Below are positions 1-10,500 of a DNA stretch of 50,164 bases, one piece after another. Source of the DNA: Sedimenticola sp. (GTDB lineage Bacteria; Pseudomonadota; Gammaproteobacteria; Chromatiales; Chromatiaceae); contig DRKS01000090.1 of assembly GCA_011051655.1 (NCBI GenBank), positions 1 through 50,164 of the forward strand. The letters run 5' to 3'. The first letter of the stretch is position 1. Every line of letters begins with the position of its first letter. A program made the translations under genes and the position numbers. Below the pieces are notes generated by a model that saw only the letters and a list, made by a program, of their open reading frames with translations, made no database searches and was not told the origin of the DNA.

Positions 1-1028
1 AAAACCCGCAGGCGGTTGCCGGCGGTATGCCCGGCCAGGTCCACCAGGATATCGATGCGGTCATGCTGGATCCGGTCGGCCAGCCGGGTGTCCGACCAGC
101 CCTTGACCGTCCGCCAGTGATGGGCGCTGGCACGCATGCGCTCGGTGATCTGGTCGCCCTGGACCAGGTCGGCATAGCAGAACACCTCCACGGCCGTCCG
201 GTCATGGGATGCGATGAGGGGCTCGGAGAAATACCCCACCGGGTGCATTCTGAAATCGGGGGAGACATAGCCGATCCTCAGGCGGCGTTCGGGATCAGGC
301 ACGTTGTGGCAGACCCGGGGATGCCTGACCCGTCCCGCCCCGTGAAGACGGTCCCATTCCCGGGCCTCGGCCAGCATGGCCCAGGCGCTCACCCCGGCGG
401 GATAATTCATGCCCAGGATGAGATTGCTGTGGGCCTCGGCGTAACCGGGCCTCAGCCGCAGCGCCTCCCGGTAGGCGGCCTCCGCTTCTTCCGGGCGGCC
501 GAGTATCTTGAGCACATTGCCCAGGTTGTTATAGGCCTCCGGAAAGTCCGGCTGTTGCTCCAGCGCCTTTCGGTAACTGGCCTCCGCCTCCGCGGCATGG
601 CCGAGTTCCTGCAGCAGCGTTCCCAGGTTGTTGTATGCCTCGGGATAATCCGGCTTGAGTTCCAGGGCCCGGCGGTAGCTCGCCTCCGCCTCCTCCGTGC
701 GGCGCAGCTCCTTGAGGATGTTGCCCAGGTTGCCATGGGCCTGGGCAAAGTCCGGCCTGGCCTGGACCGCCTTTCCCACCAGCCCGGCCGCCATCTCATA
801 GTCCCCCGCGCCGTAGGCCAGCATGCCCAGCAGGTGGTTGGCATCGGCATGCCCCGGATCGACAGCCAGTATCTGCCGGTAGATCTGCCCGGCCTGTTGC
901 AGCCGCCCCGCTTGATGATGCATCAGCGCCATGCGGATATCGGGGATGGGCTGTGAGGGCGTCTTGACTTTCGCAGGCGCGGGCCGGGCGGCCTTGCGTT
1001 TGTTCTTTTTTGGTTTTTTTCGGGACAT
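1..1028 (-). CDS. TPR protein with SPINDLY/OGT-type glycosyltransferase domain (C-terminus beyond window)
   Basis: The reading frame is open from an ATG at 1028 to the window edge, giving 342 residues without a stop, so the C-terminus is missing. A Lys/Arg-rich start (SRKKPKKNKRK) is followed by about five TPR repeats at residues 33-205; the middle ones are near-copies of each other (EAYNNLG, EEAEASYRRALE). From about residue 248 the sequence enters the glycosyltransferase family 41 fold (RIGYVSPDFRMHPVGYF, then DILVDLAGHTAGNRL), as in O-GlcNAc transferase and SPINDLY. In that family the TPRs bind protein substrates and the C-terminal domain uses a UDP- or GDP-sugar. Bacterial homologues are often linked to glycosylation of flagellin or surface proteins; the substrate here is unknown. 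No good Shine-Dalgarno precedes 1028, so the exact start is less sure than the frame. It lies downstream of recC on the same strand. Confidence 0.85.
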   Translation of the reverse strand, partial: MSRKKPKKNKRKAARPAPAKVKTPSQPIPDIRMALMHHQAGRLQQAGQIYRQILAVDPGHADANHLLGMLAYGAGDYEMAAGLVGKAVQARPDFAQAHGNLGNILKELRRTEEAEASYRRALELKPDYPEAYNNLGTLLQELGHAAEAEASYRKALEQQPDFPEAYNNLGNVLKILGRPEEAEAAYREALRLRPGYAEAHSNLILGMNYPAGVSAWAMLAEAREWDRLHGAGRVRHPRVCHNVPDPERRLRIGYVSPDFRMHPVGYFSEPLIASHDRTAVEVFCYADLVQGDQITERMRASAHHWRTVKGWSDTRLADRIQHDRIDILVDLAGHTAGNRLRV

Positions 1029-1065
1029 TAGGAAGGTTATTTGTCTGAGAGATTTTATTTCGGCT

Positions 1066-4000
1066 TTATCGCGGCGAGGGCGCCGCTCCTACTCCAGGCT
1101 CGAACAAGGGCAAAAAGACCTTGCTGCTTAATTCTTTGAACTCCTCGTCCAATACGTCGCCCGTGGGAAAGGCCAACTGGTAATAGGGATTGCCGTATTC
1201 CGGATTGGGGTTACGCTCCCCCGCCCATCTGTCCCTGGCCTTGTTCAGGGCGTACTCCTCGTCCTTGCCGCTGCTGAGATGCCGCGCGTACTCCAGGCCG
1301 CTCTTGGGGAAGAGGCGCAGGGGATGCGACAGGCCCTGCCAGTAGATAGCCAGCAGCTCGCCGAGACGGTCCATCGCCTGCTCCACGGGTCCGAAGCGGT
1401 AGAGTCTCTCCTTGTCCAGCCAGCGGCTGACGGGGTCCACGCCGGCCGGGTCCAGGGCGTTGAGCACCAGATGGCGCAGCCAAAGCCCCAGCAGTTGATG
1501 GTCCCAGATGCCGTGGACGCTGTAGCCGAACAGCCCGCCCCGTCCCACGTCCAGCCGGCCCCGCAACCGCATGTCCCCCAGTTCCAGATCCACCTCAAGG
1601 GGTTCCGCCAGGGGGGGCTCGTAATGGGTTTTCAGCCCGGCGGCGAAGTTGACGGCGGCGCCCCTTACCCGCTCGAAGATACGCGCGCCCACCCGTCCGT
1701 GGGGCAGCTCACCGGCGGCACGCATGCAGGCGAAAAGCTGCCCCGCGTCCCGCCCCGCCAGCTCCGCCTCCACCAGGCGTTGGGCCAGGCTGTTTTCCGT
1801 AAAGTAATCCAGCTCGAAGGGCTCGCGGTCCTCCAGCAACCCCTCCCCCTCCTCCAGGTAAAGGCCAAGCCGCCGCTGCAACAGGTAGCGCACCGGGTTG
1901 GCGAAGAATCTTGTCAACTGCTCCAGCTCCACCTGGCGCCACTCGGGCTCCGGCTCCGGCAGCGGCCGTTCGATGAAGGGGCGGATCTCATGCCCCTGCT
2001 CCAGCATGGCCCGGCTGGCCCTGCACATGTCCCCGGAATAGCTGAACAGCCCCGTGCCGGGCATGAAGTACCTGCGGCTGAACGGCTGAAGGGGATGGCG
2101 GCTGAGCAGGGCCCGGCGCACACCGCCCTCCTCATCGGTCCGGAAGGCGCGCTCCAGATAATCGAGCAGCTCATCCACCAGCACTGAGGGCGGGATCGGG
2201 CTGTTGTCGCGGATGTCCTGCCCCACATAGCTGATGTAGAGGACCCGGCGGGCGGAGATCAGCGTCTCCAGAAACAGGTACCTGTCATCCGCCCGGCGGC
2301 AGCGGTCGCCCGGTCGGAAGCGCCGCGCCATCAGGTCGAAGCCGGGGGCGCGCCGCTGGCGGGGAAAGCGGCCGTCGTTCATGCCGATAAGGCAGATGAC
2401 TTGGTACGGCAGGCTGCGCATGGGCGCCAGGGCGCAGAAGGTCACGCCGCCACTGAGGAAGCGCCCGCCGTCCAGCCCGGCGGCGAGCTGGGATTCCAGG
2501 TGCCCGCACACCAGGTCCACCGATACCGCCCCGCCGAAACCCGCCCGCCGGACCTGCTCCAGCATGGCCTCGACGGCATCACGCAACCCCTGCGCCTGGG
2601 CCTCCTCGTCCTCCGAGGGCAGGAAGAAGTCGTCGAGCATGGCCAGCAGCTCCCGGCCCCAGGCCTCGACGGGGCGGTCGCATGCCAGCCGGGGCTGCAA
2701 CCCGAACACCGCCCCGGCGAAGGCGTGCAGCCCCCCGAGCACCGAGGCGGCCGCGCCCTCGATCTCGTCATAGGGCAGGATGCCCTGAAACAGCCGTTCT
2801 CCGCCTCCCGGCAGGGCATAGCCCAGCAGCAGCCGGTCCAGGCCCGCGCGCCAACTGTTCTGATCCGTGTCCGGCAGCCCCCGGTCCGCCCGGTCCCCGC
2901 CGTCCCGTCCCCAGCGGATGCCGCTTTGCTCCACCCAGCGGGCAATCAGGCCGAGGTCGCCTTCCGCCAGGCCAAAGCGCCGCCGGATGGCCGGGACCTC
3001 CAGCAGGGCCAGCATGCCGTTGGCGTCGAAACGGCCGCGCCCGGTCTTGAGCAGGTTGAAAAAGGCGGCGATCAGCGGGCTCTCCAGGGCGGCGCTGCGG
3101 TCGGTGATCTGCCAAGGGATGCCCCCCTGGGCGTCGGCCGCCGAAAACACGGCCTCCACATAGGGGGCATAGTCATCGATGTCCGGGGTCATCACCAGCA
3201 CGTCCGAAGGCTCCAGGTCCGGATTCCGCCGGAACAGCTCCAGCAACTGATCCTTCAGCACCTCGACCTCGCGCATGGCGCTGTGGCAACTGTGGAACTG
3301 CAGGGAGGGATCATCCCGGGGCAGAAGTTCCCCGGACCCCGGGCCGCGGTCGCGGAGGTGGAGGATGTCGGACTGGATGCGATGCAGCAGGCTCCCTTCG
3401 CCCGGCGGCTCGAAGGCCTCCAGCGAACCCGGGTCATAATCGAGGATGGCGGCGAAGAAGTCCCGCCCCTGGCGCCCCCATGAGGCCAGCAGCGGATTGC
3501 CGACCTCCAGGTAGGCCTCGGCGCCGCCGCTCTCCTGCTCACGGCGGGCCTTCTGGGCCTCGTCCACGATGTCCGTCCAGTAGCCGGCGCAGGGATTGAG
3601 CAGAAAGAGATGGACATCCATTCGCTCCGACAGCCGGCGGAGGATCTCAAGGTACCCCGGCGAGAGGGTGGGCGTCCCGAACAGGGCCACCCGTGGGGGC
3701 AGGCCCTCCACCGCCTCCCCGCTGTCCAGCAGCCGGTACAGGCGCTGTTGCAGACGGACCCAGTGCGTCCCCGGGCCCTGGGCGGCCAGGCGCCGCCAGA
3801 GTTCGGCCTGCCAGGCATCGCCTTCGACGCCCCGGCCGCCCTGCTCCCAGGCCGTTATCCAGTCCGGGCGGTAGACCAGGTACTGGTCGAAGGCCGCGGC
3901 GATACGCCGGGCCAGCTCATAACGCTTCACGTCATCGCCACCGGCCAGGTAGGCATGCACCGGCGCAAAAGGCCTGCTGTTTTCCAGCCCGTCCAGCAGC

Positions 4001-4287
4001 CCCAGGATGCGCCAGCCCAGCACGGCCGGTTCAAAGCCGTTGTGCTCCGGCACCCCCTCCAGCAGGCCCCTGAAGATCCGCCAGACAAACCCGGCCGGCA
4101 GCGGGAAGCGCACATTGGCGCATATCCCGAGCCGCTCCGCCAGGCGCAGGGAAAGCCAGCGCGCCATGCCGGGATGCTGCACGGCAATGATCTCCGGGGC
4201 CAGGGGGTCGTCCAGGGGTTCCGACACCACGGCGGCCAGCAGATCGACCAACCGCTCCAGGCGGTTGCTTTGGTACAGCTTGAGCAT
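1066..4287 (-). CDS. recC: Exodeoxyribonuclease V gamma subunit RecC
   Basis: RecC is the Chi-recognising subunit of the RecBCD helicase-nuclease, which processes double-strand breaks for RecA loading. The product is 1073 residues, close to the usual 1100 or so. The N-terminus (MLKLYQSNRLERLVDLL, then QHPGMARWLSLRLAERLGI and FVWRIFRG) is a typical RecC start. Later blocks such as DVLVMTPDIDDYAPYVEAVF and VICLIGMNDGRFPR match the inactive-helicase fold of the family. The C-terminal part corresponds to the catalytically dead nuclease-like domain. In many gammaproteobacteria recB and recD follow recC directly; here the next gene on the strand is the TPR glycosyltransferase, so any recBD must lie elsewhere. 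The divergent neighbour at 4404 shares its upstream region. Confidence 0.95.
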   Translation of the reverse strand: MLKLYQSNRLERLVDLLAAVVSEPLDDPLAPEIIAVQHPGMARWLSLRLAERLGICANVRFPLPAGFVWRIFRGLLEGVPEHNGFEPAVLGWRILGLLDGLENSRPFAPVHAYLAGGDDVKRYELARRIAAAFDQYLVYRPDWITAWEQGGRGVEGDAWQAELWRRLAAQGPGTHWVRLQQRLYRLLDSGEAVEGLPPRVALFGTPTLSPGYLEILRRLSERMDVHLFLLNPCAGYWTDIVDEAQKARREQESGGAEAYLEVGNPLLASWGRQGRDFFAAILDYDPGSLEAFEPPGEGSLLHRIQSDILHLRDRGPGSGELLPRDDPSLQFHSCHSAMREVEVLKDQLLELFRRNPDLEPSDVLVMTPDIDDYAPYVEAVFSAADAQGGIPWQITDRSAALESPLIAAFFNLLKTGRGRFDANGMLALLEVPAIRRRFGLAEGDLGLIARWVEQSGIRWGRDGGDRADRGLPDTDQNSWRAGLDRLLLGYALPGGGERLFQGILPYDEIEGAAASVLGGLHAFAGAVFGLQPRLACDRPVEAWGRELLAMLDDFFLPSEDEEAQAQGLRDAVEAMLEQVRRAGFGGAVSVDLVCGHLESQLAAGLDGGRFLSGGVTFCALAPMRSLPYQVICLIGMNDGRFPRQRRAPGFDLMARRFRPGDRCRRADDRYLFLETLISARRVLYISYVGQDIRDNSPIPPSVLVDELLDYLERAFRTDEEGGVRRALLSRHPLQPFSRRYFMPGTGLFSYSGDMCRASRAMLEQGHEIRPFIERPLPEPEPEWRQVELEQLTRFFANPVRYLLQRRLGLYLEEGEGLLEDREPFELDYFTENSLAQRLVEAELAGRDAGQLFACMRAAGELPHGRVGARIFERVRGAAVNFAAGLKTHYEPPLAEPLEVDLELGDMRLRGRLDVGRGGLFGYSVHGIWDHQLLGLWLRHLVLNALDPAGVDPVSRWLDKERLYRFGPVEQAMDRLGELLAIYWQGLSHPLRLFPKSGLEYARHLSSGKDEEYALNKARDRWAGERNPNPEYGNPYYQLAFPTGDVLDEEFKELSSKVFLPLFEPGVGAAPSPR

Positions 4288-4403
4288 CTCCGCAGTCTAA
4301 CATCAGCAACCCCTCCCAGGTGAGATTGCCGGCTTCGGCAGCGGCTTGACGCCGGGGGGAGAGACCGCCAACATCGGCACAGACACATAAAGGAGAAAAC
4401 AGC

Positions 4404-5204
4404 ATGCCGGAGAACAATCCCTATTCGCCCCCGACATCGGATGTCAAAGAGCCCCCGCCGGAACCCGGCGGGCTTTCCCCCCCGCGCAGGCTGAGCGGCG
4501 AGCGCGGCTGGGGCTGGATAACGGAGGGTTATGACTATTTCAAGGAGAGCCCGGGCGTCTGGGTCCTCATGACGCTGATCTTCCTGCTGATCATTATAGG
4601 GTTCTCCGCCGTCCCATTCGGCTCGGTTCTCACCAATCTTTTCATGCCCGTCTTTTTGGGCGGCATGATGCTGGCCTGCCACGCCAGCGACGAGGGGAAG
4701 GCGATCCGCCTCTCCCACCTGTTCGCCGGCTTTCAGGTCCACACCGGCAAACTGGTGGGGGTCGGCGGCCTGTACCTGCTGGGCGGCATGGGCGTCGGCC
4801 TCGCCATGTTTGTCATCATGGCGCTCTCGGGCGGGCTGGGGGCGTTCACGGCCTCCGCCGGCAACGGCTACGAGCTGAATCCGGCGGCGCTGGGGATAGG
4901 CGGGATGCTGGCCATGCTGGTGGCGCTGTTGCTGATGACCCTGCTGATAATGGCCTTCTGGTTCGCGTCGCCGCTGGTGGCGCTGCATGGCCTTTCCGCC
5001 CCCCGGGCCATGCAGCTCAGCTTCAGGGGCTGCATGAAAAACCTGCTGCCTTTCTCGGTGTACGGGCTGGCCGTCATGGCGCTGGGCATCATCGCGGCCA
5101 TTCCCCTCTTCCTTGGCTACCTGGTGTTGTCGCCCGTTCTCATCGCCTCGGCCTACGCGGCCTATAAAGACATCTTTCTCCAGGGGCGGGAGCCCGGCCC
5201 GTAA
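4404..5204 (+). CDS. Multi-pass membrane protein, BPSS1780-like family
   Basis: This is a 266-residue protein of unknown biochemical function. The N-terminal 34 residues are Pro-rich and cytoplasm-like (PENNPYSPP). The motif around GWGWITEGYDYFKESPGVWV, ahead of the first membrane span, resembles the BPSS1780/YciC-like integral membrane family. Hydrophobic segments lie at about residues 51-70, 74-92, 117-140, 164-188 and 213-250 (probably two spans). A strong ribosome binding site (AAGGAG, 8 bases before ATG) fixes the start at 4404. It is the only plus-strand gene among its close neighbours, divergent from recC and convergent with the comEA-like gene. A perfect GC palindrome directly after the stop probably ends its transcript. 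The family assignment is by overall pattern and is moderate. Confidence 0.75.
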   Translation: MPENNPYSPPTSDVKEPPPEPGGLSPPRRLSGERGWGWITEGYDYFKESPGVWVLMTLIFLLIIIGFSAVPFGSVLTNLFMPVFLGGMMLACHASDEGKAIRLSHLFAGFQVHTGKLVGVGGLYLLGGMGVGLAMFVIMALSGGLGAFTASAGNGYELNPAALGIGGMLAMLVALLLMTLLIMAFWFASPLVALHGLSAPRAMQLSFRGCMKNLLPFSVYGLAVMALGIIAAIPLFLGYLVLSPVLIASAYAAYKDIFLQGREPGP

Positions 5205-5209
5205 CGGGC

Positions 5210-5231
5210 GCGGGCGCCGGCCGGCGCCCGC
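5210..5231. terminator. Perfect 22-bp GC palindrome between convergent genes
   Basis: Two 11-base arms (GCGGGCGCCGG and its complement) abut without a loop gap and follow the stop of the plus-strand membrane protein by 5 bases. Only a weak T-containing run (TTCT) follows on the plus strand. Its place between convergent ends suggests a bidirectional terminator; the missing U-tract keeps confidence moderate. Confidence 0.5.
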
Positions 5232-5245
5232 TTCTGCATGACAAC

Positions 5246-5521
5246 CTATTCGCTGTCTTCTTTCACCGTCATCCTGCCCTTGTTTTTTTCGATGATCTTT
5301 TCACCGATGCCTTTGACATTGCTCAAATCGGCCACCGATTGAAAGGGGCCATGCTCGGCCCGGTAGGCGACGATGGCCTCGGCCTTGGCGGGACCGACGC
5401 CGTTCAGCATGTCGGCAAGGCTCTGGGCATCCGCCGTGTTGAGGTTGACGGGGCCGCCGAGGGCCAGGCCGGAGAACAACAGGAACAACAATGCAATGAG
5501 GATCCTTGTGGGACGCGCCAT
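5246..5521 (-). CDS. ComEA-like secreted helix-hairpin-helix DNA-binding protein
   Basis: A 91-residue protein with a clear signal peptide (MARPTRILIALLFLLFSGLALGG, cleavage near residue 22) and then one ComEA-type helix-hairpin-helix domain. The diagnostic parts are VNLNTADAQSLADMLNGVG, PAKAEAIVAYRAEHGPF and DLSNVKGIGEKIIEKN, covering residues 24-80. Proteins of this family bind double-stranded DNA in the periplasm during natural transformation; many gammaproteobacteria keep a short, single-domain copy like this one. It lies about 100 bases downstream of pyrF on the same strand and may be read from that operon. No other competence gene is visible nearby apart from the solitary pseudopilin at 21755. 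Confidence 0.88.
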   Translation of the reverse strand: MARPTRILIALLFLLFSGLALGGPVNLNTADAQSLADMLNGVGPAKAEAIVAYRAEHGPFQSVADLSNVKGIGEKIIEKNKGRMTVKEDSE

Positions 5522-5625
5522 GTCTCTGACTCCTATGGTTGGGTTCGTTCAGGGTTGCGGGCGCATGACTCCACCCGCGGCCGCCAGCATATCCTGAGAC
5601 GACAACCCGGCCTGTATGCCTGCGC

Positions 5626-6360
5626 CTACAAGGCTGTAGGCGAATGCCGCACCTGCTGTGCGATCTCCTCCCGGATATCCCGCAGGCTCTGCAGGGGGTC
5701 GGCGGCGGCGGTGATGGGCCGGCCGATGACCAGAAAGTCGGCGCCGCCGGCAATGGCGTCCGCAGGGGTCATGACCCGCTGCTGATCGTCAAGGGCGGCC
5801 CGGGCGGGCCGGACGCCGGGGGTGACGAGCAGAAAATCAGCGCCGACTTCGGGCCGCACATCGGCGGCCTCGCGGGGGGAGCAGACGATGCCGTCCATGC
5901 CGCTGCCACGGGCCAGCCTGGCCAGCCGCAGCACATTCTCCCGGGGCGCGCCCCTGAAGCCGACCTCGGCGATGTCCTCCCGGGTCAGGCTGGTGAGGAT
6001 GGTCACCGCCACCAGCAACGGCCGGCGGGCGGCGCCGTCCAGCCGCTCCCGGGCGGTCTCCATCATGCGGCGGCCGCCGGATGCGTGCAGATTGATCATC
6101 CAGACCCCCAGGTCCGCCGCCGCCACGCAGGCCGCCGCCACCGTATTCGGGATGTCGTGAAACTTGAGGTCCAGGAAGACATCGAACCCCTTTCCGGCCA
6201 GCTTCTCCACGAAGGCGGGGCCGAAACGGGTGAACATCTCCTTGCCCACCTTGAGGCGGCACAGGGCCGGATCGAGTGCGGAGACCAGGTCCAGGGCCGG
6301 ACCGGCCGAAGGAAAATCCAGCGCGACGATCACGCGCGGTTCTTTGTCAGGCATTGTCAT
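5626..6360 (-). CDS. pyrF: Orotidine 5'-phosphate decarboxylase
   Basis: PyrF decarboxylates OMP to UMP, the last step of de novo pyrimidine synthesis, in the cytoplasm. The TIM-barrel landmarks are complete: VALDFPS near the N-terminus, LKVGKEMF, the catalytic [10 protein letters not shown] block carrying the Asp-Lys-x-x-Asp tetrad, VTPGVRP and VIGRPIT near the C-terminus. The length (about 244 residues) is normal. A TTG at 6366 extends the frame by two codons, but ATG at 6360 or 6354 is the more likely start. It follows lapB with a gap of about 22 bases, the conserved lapA-lapB-pyrF order of gammaproteobacteria. A 7-bp inverted repeat (5624-5641) overlaps its stop codon. Confidence 0.96.
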   Translation of the reverse strand: MTMPDKEPRVIVALDFPSAGPALDLVSALDPALCRLKVGKEMFTRFGPAFVEKLAGKGFDVFLDLKFHDIPNTVAAACVAAADLGVWMINLHASGGRRMMETARERLDGAARRPLLVAVTILTSLTREDIAEVGFRGAPRENVLRLARLARGSGMDGIVCSPREAADVRPEVGADFLLVTPGVRPARAALDDQQRVMTPADAIAGGADFLVIGRPITAAADPLQSLRDIREEIAQQVRHSPTAL

Positions 6361-6382
6361 ATGCAAATCCGGGGAGTGTGGG

Positions 6383-7564
6383 TCAGTCCTTGGGGCCGTC
6401 GCCGGCCAGCCCCAGCAACGGCTTGATGCTGTCCCAGGACTTGCAGCCGGGGCACTGCCAATGCATGGTCTTCACGGCAAGGCCGCACTGCTTGCACTGG
6501 TAGGAGGGCCGCTTCTTCAGGAGCTGGCCGATCTGCTGATGCAGGATGGAGAAGAGACCGGCGGCGGACTCCGGGGCGTTCTTTTGATTCAGCAAAATCA
6601 ACTGGTTGAGCCCGTCGAGACTCGGATGATTGCGCAGATAACCGGTGATGAATTCCGCCGCCGCCTGATCGCCTTCATCCTCCTGGATGAGGGCAGCCAG
6701 GGCCAGCATGGTGGCGATGCTCTTTTGGCGATCGAACAGCGCGCGCAGATAGGTGAGCAATTCCTTCCGGCTGTCCAGCTTTTTGTAGCATTCGATCAAA
6801 GAGGGCAGGATTTCGGAAATGAGTTCAGGATCCTGCCGCTCCACCCCCTTATAGGCCTGGATGGCCATTTTGTAGTCCTGCCTTTCCGCTTCCATGTCGG
6901 CCTGGGCGATGGTCGCGCGCACGCAGTCCGGGTCGCACTCCTGGGCCTTCTTCAGCATGCTGGCGGTGCGGGTGTAATCCTTGTAGCTGCGGGCTATCTT
7001 GGCCAGTTCACAATAATAGTGGGCCCTTTCCGTATGCAGGGCCTCGCCCGTCAGCGATTCCAGCTTGGACGCCACCTCCAGGCACTTGAACCAGTCCTTC
7101 TCCTGCTGGTAGATCACCCGCAGGTTGCGCAGGGCCTGTTCCGAATACTGGTTCATTTCCGTCAGTTCGATGAACAGGCTCTCGGCCCGGTCGAACACGC
7201 CGGCGCGCATATAGTCCTTGCCCAGCTCCAGCAGCGCCTGGGCCCGTTGGTTCCTGCCCAGCGTTTGCCGGGCGACGAGATTCTGATGGATGCGGATGGC
7301 CCGTTCCACTTCGCCCCGCCGGCGAAACAGCGCCCCCAGGGCCAGGTGGGTCTCGACGGTTTCGCCGTCCACCTCGAGCATCTGGACAAAAACGTCGATC
7401 GCCTTGTCCGGCTGCTCATTCAGCAGATAGTTGAGTCCTTGAAAATAATCGGGATTTTTGTCTGTTTCAGCGGAATCCGCCCGCTGTTTTCTGTCGCTGC
7501 GTTTCGCGGCCAGCCAGCCGGAAACCGCCGCCACGGGCAGCAGCAACAATGCGATTTCCATCAT
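6383..7564 (-). CDS. lapB: Lipopolysaccharide assembly protein LapB (YciM)
   Basis: LapB is an inner-membrane-anchored TPR protein that controls LPS synthesis by promoting FtsH degradation of LpxC. The 393-residue product has the expected N-terminal anchor ([20 protein letters not shown]), a series of TPR-like helices (residues about 35-330, for example [20 protein letters not shown]) and the C-terminal rubredoxin-like metal-binding domain. Its four Cys ligands are visible at about 357, 360, 371 and 374 (QCKQCG and CPGCKSWD). Length and domain order match the Escherichia coli protein. It sits between lapA and pyrF, the standard arrangement. Confidence 0.96.
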   Translation of the reverse strand: MMEIALLLLPVAAVSGWLAAKRSDRKQRADSAETDKNPDYFQGLNYLLNEQPDKAIDVFVQMLEVDGETVETHLALGALFRRRGEVERAIRIHQNLVARQTLGRNQRAQALLELGKDYMRAGVFDRAESLFIELTEMNQYSEQALRNLRVIYQQEKDWFKCLEVASKLESLTGEALHTERAHYYCELAKIARSYKDYTRTASMLKKAQECDPDCVRATIAQADMEAERQDYKMAIQAYKGVERQDPELISEILPSLIECYKKLDSRKELLTYLRALFDRQKSIATMLALAALIQEDEGDQAAAEFITGYLRNHPSLDGLNQLILLNQKNAPESAAGLFSILHQQIGQLLKKRPSYQCKQCGLAVKTMHWQCPGCKSWDSIKPLLGLAGDGPKD

Positions 7565-7598
7565 GGATGGTTACCGGCCCTTGGCGGCCGCACGGGAA

Positions 7599-7862
7599 TC
7601 AAGACCCGTGGGTGATGACCTGGACCTTGCCCACCTCCCGTTGCAGCTTGGCGTTTTTATACTTCAGCCGCAGCAGCAGCACACCGCTCACGATCATGCC
7701 CAGCACCGCACCCAGGCCGATGGCGCCGATCAGAACGAGAGACAGCGGCACCTCTTTGGTCCCCAGGCCATAGTTCAGCACGACTGTTCCCGGGTTCATC
7801 TCCGCAATCACGACACCCAGTATCATCACCACCAAAACAATCAACAATTTTAGAAATCGCAC
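7599..7862 (-). CDS. lapA: Lipopolysaccharide assembly protein LapA
   Basis: A small inner-membrane protein that works with LapB in regulating LPS assembly. The 87-residue form has two hydrophobic spans (FLKLLIVLVVMILGVVIA and VLIGAIGLGAVLGMIVSGVLLL) separated by the family's short extracytoplasmic loop with NPGTVVLNYGLG. A basic, coiled-coil-like tail follows (LKYKNAKLQREVGK). I chose the GTG at 7862, which is preceded by a purine-rich GGGGGAG at good spacing and aligns with the usual LapA N-terminus; a longer frame opening at 7928 adds 22 residues unlike the family. It lies directly ahead of lapB. Confidence 0.88.
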   Translation of the reverse strand: MRFLKLLIVLVVMILGVVIAEMNPGTVVLNYGLGTKEVPLSLVLIGAIGLGAVLGMIVSGVLLLRLKYKNAKLQREVGKVQVITHGS

Positions 7863-7978
7863 GCTCTGCTCCCCCTGTCTCTTTGGATGAATCGGCATAT
7901 GATATTGAACTATGTCCCGATATGCCACAGGTGCGTGGCGGGTGGAGGAGCAGGGCGCGGGCCTTTGATCAGGGGGCG

Positions 7979-9103
7979 TCAGGCAAAATCATCCACCAGC
8001 CCATCGCTGCGGTAGAAGCGCACGGCTTCCGCCACCGGCGGCTCTTCATCGGCGCCGTATGGGCCTGCGTTGCCTCCCCCGCCGGAAGAGGACCGGTGAG
8101 GTAAATCGGAGGCCGCCTGCTGACCGCCCCCGTCACGCTGGTTTATGTCCACATTGACCAGTTGCAGGTTGTTTTCCCCGAGCATTTCCCGCAGCCGCGG
8201 GACAGCCGCCTCCAAAGCCTCCCGCACCACCGCATGCTGGGCGGCAAAGCTCACGCTGGCCTGGTCATGCTGAATCGAGACGCGGATATCGATGGGGCCG
8301 AGCTGGGGCGGCGTGATTTTCAATTCCGCGCCCTGCACCTGGCGGCCCACCATCCAGAGGATGCGTTCTCCCATGGACTGGTCCCATCCCTTTTCACCCG
8401 GCGGGACCTCCAGCGGCGGCGGGCTTGCCTGGGCCGCGGTCATCCCGCCAATCTGGGCGGGATTCTGCGGATTCGGGGCCACGGCGGGACCGCCGGCGGC
8501 GACCAGTCCCGCTTCCGGCATTGCAGCACCGGCGCGGAAAAGGGCGCCGGCCGGCTCTTTCGGCATGGTCTGGGCCACGGCCGTTTCAACTGTTTGCAAT
8601 CCCTTGTCGGCAAACCTTTGCCTGGGATCTTCCATTCGGCCTTCGAGTTCAAAGGCGGCGGCCGCCTGCCCGCTGACATCGGCCGCCGTTGGGGCGGTGG
8701 GCATGGCCACAGCGCCGGGCGCCACCGCGGTATTGGCGGCTGGCGCCGCGATGAGGGGTATTGGATTTCCCTGGGTCCAGGAGGGCTTCGATTCGCCGGG
8801 GGCGGCCTCTGAGACCGGCAACTCAGAAATCTGTTGCCTCAGGGCGGCAACAATTTCCGCCACCGGCAGGAGATTGCCGTCTTCGACCATGGTCTCCAGC
8901 CGGGAGAATTCTTCCGCCGGAAGCAGGTCCCGCAGCTCCTCCAGCATCTCCGCCAGGGAGGCCTGGGCGTCCAGGAGCTCCGCAAAGGCGCCTGAAAAGG
9001 CCCCTGCCTCAGTGCTTTCCCCGCTCAAAAGCGGCGACCCCGTCCCTGGGGTTGCCTCGGGCACCAACTGGTTGATCAATGCATTTGGAAACAGATTAAA
9101 CAT
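7979..9103 (-). CDS. fliK: Flagellar hook-length control protein FliK
   Basis: A 374-residue protein ending in the conserved FliK C-terminal (Flg_hook) domain at about residues 238-325, with the diagnostic ELKITPPQLGPIDIRV, AQHAVVREALEAAVPRLREML and VNVDINQRD. The first 230 residues are low-complexity, Ala/Pro/Glu-rich, as expected of the secreted ruler part. FliK sets hook length and triggers the switch of the flagellar export gate from hook to filament substrates. No other flagellar gene is visible in the window, which is unusual because fliK normally sits with fliI/fliJ/fliL/fliM. It ends 116 bases before lapA starts, on the same strand. Confidence 0.87.
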   Translation of the reverse strand: MFNLFPNALINQLVPEATPGTGSPLLSGESTEAGAFSGAFAELLDAQASLAEMLEELRDLLPAEEFSRLETMVEDGNLLPVAEIVAALRQQISELPVSEAAPGESKPSWTQGNPIPLIAAPAANTAVAPGAVAMPTAPTAADVSGQAAAAFELEGRMEDPRQRFADKGLQTVETAVAQTMPKEPAGALFRAGAAMPEAGLVAAGGPAVAPNPQNPAQIGGMTAAQASPPPLEVPPGEKGWDQSMGERILWMVGRQVQGAELKITPPQLGPIDIRVSIQHDQASVSFAAQHAVVREALEAAVPRLREMLGENNLQLVNVDINQRDGGGQQAASDLPHRSSSGGGGNAGPYGADEEPPVAEAVRFYRSDGLVDDFA

Positions 9104-9158
9104 GCGCCGGCCGATTGGGTTGGTTCAGGTACCACCCAACTAGCAGGTTGCGTGCCAA

Positions 9159-10470
<1,312 letters not shown>

Positions 10471-10471
10471 T

Positions 10472-10499
10472 TAACTGACAACTGAAAACTGAAAACTGG
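10472..10499. repeat. Heptamer tandem array (NAACTGA units) in the dnaJ-dapB spacer
   Basis: Four consecutive 7-base units read TAACTGA, CAACTGA, AAACTGA, AAACTGG on the plus strand. The array fills over half of the 48-base spacer between dapB and dnaJ. A 25-base stretch (10474-10498) is identical, in opposite orientation, to part of the array at 30762-30791. Confidence 0.8.
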
Positions 10500-10500
10500 A

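Noticed and set aside
5624-5641. 7-bp inverted repeat over the pyrF stop as a terminator
   Set aside because: The stem is short and no T-run follows on the transcribed strand. Noted in the pyrF entry only.
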